From an uncultured Massilia sp. (lineage in GTDB: Bacteria > Pseudomonadota > Gammaproteobacteria > Burkholderiales > Burkholderiaceae), in assembly GCA_946886065.1 (NCBI GenBank), contig CAMPHU010000188.1, positions 1 through 9,182 on the forward strand: a stretch of DNA of 9,182 nucleotides. Reading direction: 5' to 3'. A program made the position numbers and the translations under genes. Shown here one piece after another: positions 5,952-9,182 of this stretch. Numbering within the stretch: the stretch's first letter is position 1; each line of letters starts with the position of its first letter. The notes beneath the pieces are model-generated. The model was not told the DNA's origin, ran no database searches, and was given only the letters and a program-made list of their open reading frames with translations.

Positions 5952-7310
5952 ATGCGTCAAACCAAACTCGCGCTTGCCCTGTTGTCGGCAGCGTTGCTGG
6001 CGGCCTGTGGCGGTACCAGCCCGGCCGGCGGCGACCAAACCCAGAAGACCACTTTCAGCCAGCAAGTGTCGTTCGGCGACAGCCTGTCGGACGTGGGCAC
6101 GTATTCGGTAGGCGCAGTCAAGGCCGCGGGCGGCGGCAAGTTCACCATCAATGGCGACAGCACCAGCACCAACCCCGACCTGACCGGCAAGATCTGGCTC
6201 GACTTCATGGCCGCCCAACTGGGCCTGCCGGCGCCTTGCGCCGCCCAGACCGGCCTGGAAGGCGATGCGAGCCTGGGCTTCAGCGTACCGATCACGAACC
6301 ACGCGAACTGCTTCAACTATGCCCAGGGCGGCTCGCGCGTCGCCAACCCGGTCGGCCCGGGCAACAAGGCGACCGGCTCGCCGATCGGCGAGATGACCCT
6401 GCCGCTCACCAACCAGATCGCCAATCACCTGGCCAAGACCGGCGGCAAGTTCACCGGCACCGAACTGGTGACCGTCCTGTCCGGCGGTAACGACGTGCTG
6501 ATGCAGATGGCCGCGATCCAGACCGCCGGCACCACCGCCGGCGCGCAAGCCTTCGCCACCTCGCTGACCATGCAGCTGGCGGCCGGCGCGACCAATCCGC
6601 AGACCGCGGCCCAGGCCATCGGCGCAGCGATCGCCACCGAAAACGCACGTCCGGGCAAGACCGACGCCAGCGTGGTGCAGGCCGCCGTCACGGCAGCCGC
6701 CACCCAGCCGGGCAACCAGGCGGTCGCTTCGCCGGCCGTGTACGGCCCGATGGTCACCAAAGCCCAGGCCGACGGGACCGCCGCCGGCACCAAGGCCGCC
6801 GGCGACTACGCAAGCGCCAACGCCACCCGCATGGTGACCGAGCTCGGCACCGCAGGCGCCACCATGGCTGCACTGGTGCGCAACGAACTGGTCGGCAAGG
6901 GCGCGAAGTACGTGGTCGTGGCCAACCTCCCCGACGTGGCCAGCACCCCGGCCGCGAAATCGCGTCCGGTCGAGATCCAGCAACTGGTGACCGCCATGAT
7001 CAACGCCTTCAACACCCAGCTGAAGACCGGCCTGGGCGCCGACGATCCGCGCATCCTCTACGTCGATCTGTACTGGGTCTCCAACGACCAGGTGAAGAAC
7101 CCGGCCCCGTACGGCCTGACCAACACCAGCGCTCCCGCCTGCGGCGCGAACCCGCTGGGCTCGACCTCCCTGGTCTGCACCGCCAGCAACACGGTCGCAG
7201 GCGATGTGAGCCATTACATGTTTGCCGACACGGTCCACCCGACCCCGTTCGAGAACAACCTGATCGCACGCTACGTCCTGAAGGACATGGCTGTGAAGGG
7301 CTGGCTGTAA
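5952..7310 (+). CDS. SGNH/GDSL-family hydrolase, predicted outer-membrane lipoprotein
   Basis: This is a predicted esterase or (lyso)phospholipase of the COG3240-like branch of the SGNH superfamily. A lipoprotein signal peptide ends in the lipobox LAAC (16-19), with Cys19 the lipidation site; Gly, not Asp, follows, suggesting outer-membrane sorting. Catalytic blocks are FGDSLSD (41-47) with nucleophile Ser44, NYAQGGSR (122-129) carrying the oxyanion Gly, GGND (178-181) with Asn180, and DTVHP (426-430) with Asp426 and His429. All four are intact, so it is probably active. Between blocks III and V, residues of about 182-310 form an unusually long Ala/Thr/Gln-rich, probably helical segment before VVVANLPDV (321-329). 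Cys96/Cys120 and Cys397/Cys409 could form disulfides. The start is supported by AGGAG 5 bases upstream. An OmpW gene follows after 67 bp. The exact substrate cannot be told from sequence. Confidence 0.9.
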   Translation: MRQTKLALALLSAALLAACGGTSPAGGDQTQKTTFSQQVSFGDSLSDVGTYSVGAVKAAGGGKFTINGDSTSTNPDLTGKIWLDFMAAQLGLPAPCAAQTGLEGDASLGFSVPITNHANCFNYAQGGSRVANPVGPGNKATGSPIGEMTLPLTNQIANHLAKTGGKFTGTELVTVLSGGNDVLMQMAAIQTAGTTAGAQAFATSLTMQLAAGATNPQTAAQAIGAAIATENARPGKTDASVVQAAVTAAATQPGNQAVASPAVYGPMVTKAQADGTAAGTKAAGDYASANATRMVTELGTAGATMAALVRNELVGKGAKYVVVANLPDVASTPAAKSRPVEIQQLVTAMINAFNTQLKTGLGADDPRILYVDLYWVSNDQVKNPAPYGLTNTSAPACGANPLGSTSLVCTASNTVAGDVSHYMFADTVHPTPFENNLIARYVLKDMAVKGWL

Positions 7311-7320
7311 GGCTGCGGCA

Positions 7321-7353
7321 GGCCCGCCCCGCATCGAGCAGGTGCGGCGGGCC
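7321..7353 (+). promoter_or_regulatory. Strong intergenic hairpin between hydrolase and OmpW genes
   Basis: GGCCCGCCCCGCA (7321-7333) pairs with TGCGGCGGGCC (7343-7353), giving an 11-bp GC-rich stem with a two-base bulge and a nine-base loop. It starts 11 bases after the hydrolase stop and ends 14 bases before the next Shine-Dalgarno. No T-run follows, so it more likely marks mRNA processing or stability, or partial termination, than full termination. No separate promoter is visible between the two genes. Confidence 0.5.
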
Positions 7354-7377
7354 ATCACATAAGAACCAGGAGAAAAA

Positions 7378-8061
7378 ATGAAAGTACGTTTCAAGAGCGT
7401 CGTGACGATGCTGGGTGTGGCTGCCGCGCTGGCATGCGCTTCGACCGCGTCGGCCCAGTCCAAGGGCCAGTTGACCGTCAAGTTCGGTGTCAACGAGCTG
7501 ACCCCGAAGGTCGAGAGCGGCGACATCAGCGCACCGGCCCTGCCGGGCACCAAGGCCGACGTTGGCAGCGACATGCAGCCGGTGCTGATCTTCGCCTACG
7601 GCCTGACCGACAACATCTCGACCGAGCTGGCGCTGGGCACCCCTTACAAGCACAAGATCTTCGGCGCGGGCGCGATCGCCGGCACCGGCGAGCTGGGGAC
7701 GGTCGAGGCGCTGCCGCCGACCCTGTTCCTGCAGTACCGTTTCTTCGAGCCGAGCGCGACCTTCCGTCCTTTCGTGGGCCTGGGCGCGACCTATGCTTAC
7801 TTCATGAAGGAGCGCGGCTCGTTCAAGATGACCGCGGTGACCAACCCGGGCAGCACCACGCCGACGACCTTCAGCATCGACAACAAGTTCACCTACACCG
7901 TGCAGGCTGGCGTGGCGATGAACTTCAACGAGCGCTGGTTTGCGGACGTGACGGTCAACAAGGCGCGCCTGCGCACCAATGTGAGCTTCTCGACGGGCCA
8001 GACCCAGGCGATGAAGCTGGATCCGGTGTCGGTGGTGGTGGCGCTGGGTTACAAGTTCTGA
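7378..8061 (+). CDS. ompW: OmpW-family outer-membrane beta-barrel protein
   Basis: OmpW/AlkL proteins are small eight-stranded outer-membrane barrels that pass small hydrophobic compounds. The 227-residue precursor has a signal peptide (1-26) with positive N-terminus, hydrophobic core and an ASA cleavage site before Gln27. Family features include KFGVNELTP (35-43), GTPYKHKI (87-94), LGTVEALPPTLFLQYRF (106-122) and FRPFVGLGATYAYF (129-142), followed by alternating strands and a C-terminal aromatic signal ending GYKF (224-227) for barrel assembly. AGGAG (7368-7372) lies 5 bases before the ATG. It follows the SGNH lipoprotein by 67 bp in the same direction and is probably cotranscribed, then ends at a strong terminator. 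The symbol marks the family; orthology to E. coli OmpW is not claimed, and its ligand is unknown. Confidence 0.92.
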   Translation: MKVRFKSVVTMLGVAAALACASTASAQSKGQLTVKFGVNELTPKVESGDISAPALPGTKADVGSDMQPVLIFAYGLTDNISTELALGTPYKHKIFGAGAIAGTGELGTVEALPPTLFLQYRFFEPSATFRPFVGLGATYAYFMKERGSFKMTAVTNPGSTTPTTFSIDNKFTYTVQAGVAMNFNERWFADVTVNKARLRTNVSFSTGQTQAMKLDPVSVVVALGYKF

Positions 8062-8080
8062 CCGCTGCAAGTTCTTAAAG

Positions 8081-8105
8081 AAAAACCCGCTTCGGCGGGT
8101 TTTTT
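8081..8105 (+). terminator. Rho-independent terminator, probably bidirectional
   Basis: AAAAACCCGC (8081-8090) and GCGGGTTTTT (8095-8104) form a 10-bp stem closed by a TTCG tetraloop, followed directly by T. Read on the minus strand it also ends in a T-run, so it can terminate both the OmpW transcript and the convergent EAL gene that ends at 8173. Confidence 0.93.
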
Positions 8106-8172
8106 ATTGGTGCTGCGAGAGCTGACTCTATGCGAGGAATCCAAGTTTGCGTGCATCGAGTGACAGCAGCTT

Positions 8173-9182
8173 TTAGTGCAAACTCCGCGCATACTGCGTG
8201 AACTGCTCCGCACTCAAGGCCTGCTGGTACAGGTGCCCCTGGTAGATATGGCACCCCGCATCCGACAGGAACTGCCGCTGCCCCGGCGTCTCCACCCCTT
8301 CCGCGATCACCTGCAGCCCCAGGCTGTCGCCCAGCGCAATGATCGAGCGCACGATCGAGGCGTCGTTCTGGTCGGTCAGCACGTCGCGCATGAAGCTGTG
8401 GTCGATCTTGAGCTGGTCCAGCGGCAGCTTGCGCAGGTAGGCCAGCGAGGAATAGCCGGTGCCGAAATCGTCCAGCGAGAACGACAGCCCGCGCCGCTTG
8501 AGCGTGGCCATGGTGTGCGCGGTCTGGGTGAAGTCGCTCACCACCAGGCTTTCGGTCAGCTCCAGCTTCAGGCTCGACGGCTGCACCCCGGTGTGCTCGA
8601 AGATCCGCTGCAGCATGGGCACGAAGTCCGGCTCGGTGAACTGGCGCGCGCTGACGTTGACCGACATGGTCAGCCCCGCCGTCTCCGGCGCGCTCTGCCA
8701 GCGCGCCAGCTCGGCGCAGGCGGTGCGCAGGGTCCAGCGGCCGATGTCGACGATCAGTCCGCTTTCCTCGGCCGCACGGATGAACTCGGCCGGATAGAGG
8801 ATTTTCCCATTCGGCAGGCGCCAGCGCAGCAGGGCTTCGGCCCCGATCACATGGCCGGCACGGTCGAGCTGGGGCTGGTAATACAGCATGAATTCGTTGT
8901 TGCGCAGCGCCCGGCGCAGCCCGTTCTCGAGCTGGGCCCGCGCCGACCAGGCCGCCTGCACGGCCGGGTCGTGGAAGCGGAAGGTATTGCGCCCCGAGGC
9001 CTTGGCCTGGTACATCGCGGCGTCCGCCTGGCGCAGGGTCGATTCCACCGTGTCGGAGGTGCCGCACATGGTGGCCACGCCGACGCTGACCGACAGCGTG
9101 TAGTTCAGCTCGCCGAGCTGGAATGGCGCGGCCATCGCCGCCACCACCTTGGCCGCCACCGTCTCGGCCTGGGCCGCCGCGG
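8173..9182 (-). CDS. GGDEF-EAL cyclic-di-GMP signalling protein, C-terminal part
   Basis: The frame is open to the window edge, so the start lies outside and the GTG at 9159 is internal. Counting from 9159, residues 1-63 are the end of a GGDEF (diguanylate cyclase) domain, recognisable from LSVSVGVAT (22-30) and ADAAMYQAKASGRNTF (45-60); its GGDEF active-site motif is not in view. A full EAL phosphodiesterase domain (about 75-325) follows: EALLRW (108-113), NVSARQF (168-174) with Asn168, LELTES (199-204), the loop DDFGTGYSSL (230-239), LKIDHSF (250-256) with Lys251, and AEGVE (286-290). These catalytic and metal residues are intact, so hydrolysis of c-di-GMP to pGpG is likely. The usual final QGYxFxxP motif reads QGHLYQQA, lacking the Pro. 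Any sensory or membrane domain would be upstream and unseen. It converges on the OmpW gene. Confidence 0.94.
   Translation of the reverse strand, partial: AAAQAETVAAKVVAAMAAPFQLGELNYTLSVSVGVATMCGTSDTVESTLRQADAAMYQAKASGRNTFRFHDPAVQAAWSARAQLENGLRRALRNNEFMLYYQPQLDRAGHVIGAEALLRWRLPNGKILYPAEFIRAAEESGLIVDIGRWTLRTACAELARWQSAPETAGLTMSVNVSARQFTEPDFVPMLQRIFEHTGVQPSSLKLELTESLVVSDFTQTAHTMATLKRRGLSFSLDDFGTGYSSLAYLRKLPLDQLKIDHSFMRDVLTDQNDASIVRSIIALGDSLGLQVIAEGVETPGQRQFLSDAGCHIYQGHLYQQALSAEQFTQYARSLH

Noticed and set aside
5804..6490. Open frame of 228 codons starting in the leader upstream of the lipoprotein
   Set aside because: It overlaps the hydrolase gene in another frame, with Arg/Gln/Pro-rich low-complexity translation; the hydrolase has lipobox and catalytic blocks in its own frame.
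8075..9067. Second open frame of 330 codons on the - strand over the EAL gene
   Set aside because: Frame shadow of the GGDEF-EAL gene; its composition is Arg/Ala/Gly-rich and it would run into the terminator region.

Overview
This window is ordinary high-GC proteobacterial chromosome. Gene order, protein sequences and the length classes of the enzymes point to a betaproteobacterium of the Burkholderiales, most likely an Oxalobacteraceae member (Massilia/Telluria-like). The taxon is an inference from resemblance, not a database result.

Layout. Bases 1-1732 (+) carry the 3' part of pyruvate kinase, followed 18 bp later by a class II fructose-bisphosphate aldolase. Bases 1733-2059 are non-coding: a hairpin after fba, a 106-bp inverted pair of REP/dRS3-like palindromes, then a promoter-like region and a structured purC leader. 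Bases 2060-5692 (+) are a tight run of four genes, purC-purE-purK-sua5, with gaps of 3 bp, an 8-bp overlap and a gap of 2 bp. They cover AIR to SAICAR in purine synthesis plus the first step of the tRNA t6A modification. Bases 5693-5951 are non-coding, with a hairpin, a TATAAT promoter and a relatively AT-rich leader. Bases 5952-8061 (+) encode two envelope proteins, an SGNH/GDSL lipoprotein hydrolase and an OmpW-family beta-barrel, separated by a strong hairpin and closed by a rho-independent terminator at 8081-8105. Bases 8173-9182 (-) are the C-terminal part of a GGDEF-EAL cyclic-di-GMP protein, convergent with the OmpW gene and cut by the window edge.

How the genes fit together. pyk and fba are central carbon metabolism. 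purE and purK work as a pair: PurK makes N5-CAIR and class I PurE rearranges it to CAIR. PurC then adds aspartate. Sua5 makes the threonylcarbamoyl-adenylate used for t6A37 in tRNAs. The hydrolase and OmpW genes form a separate cell-surface unit with its own promoter.

I see no clear undescribed system. The items most worth a second look are the roughly 130-residue Ala-rich segment inside the SGNH hydrolase and its pairing with an OmpW porin, the structured purC leader without a Shine-Dalgarno sequence, the palindromic repeat pair before purC, and the promoter and leader before the hydrolase.
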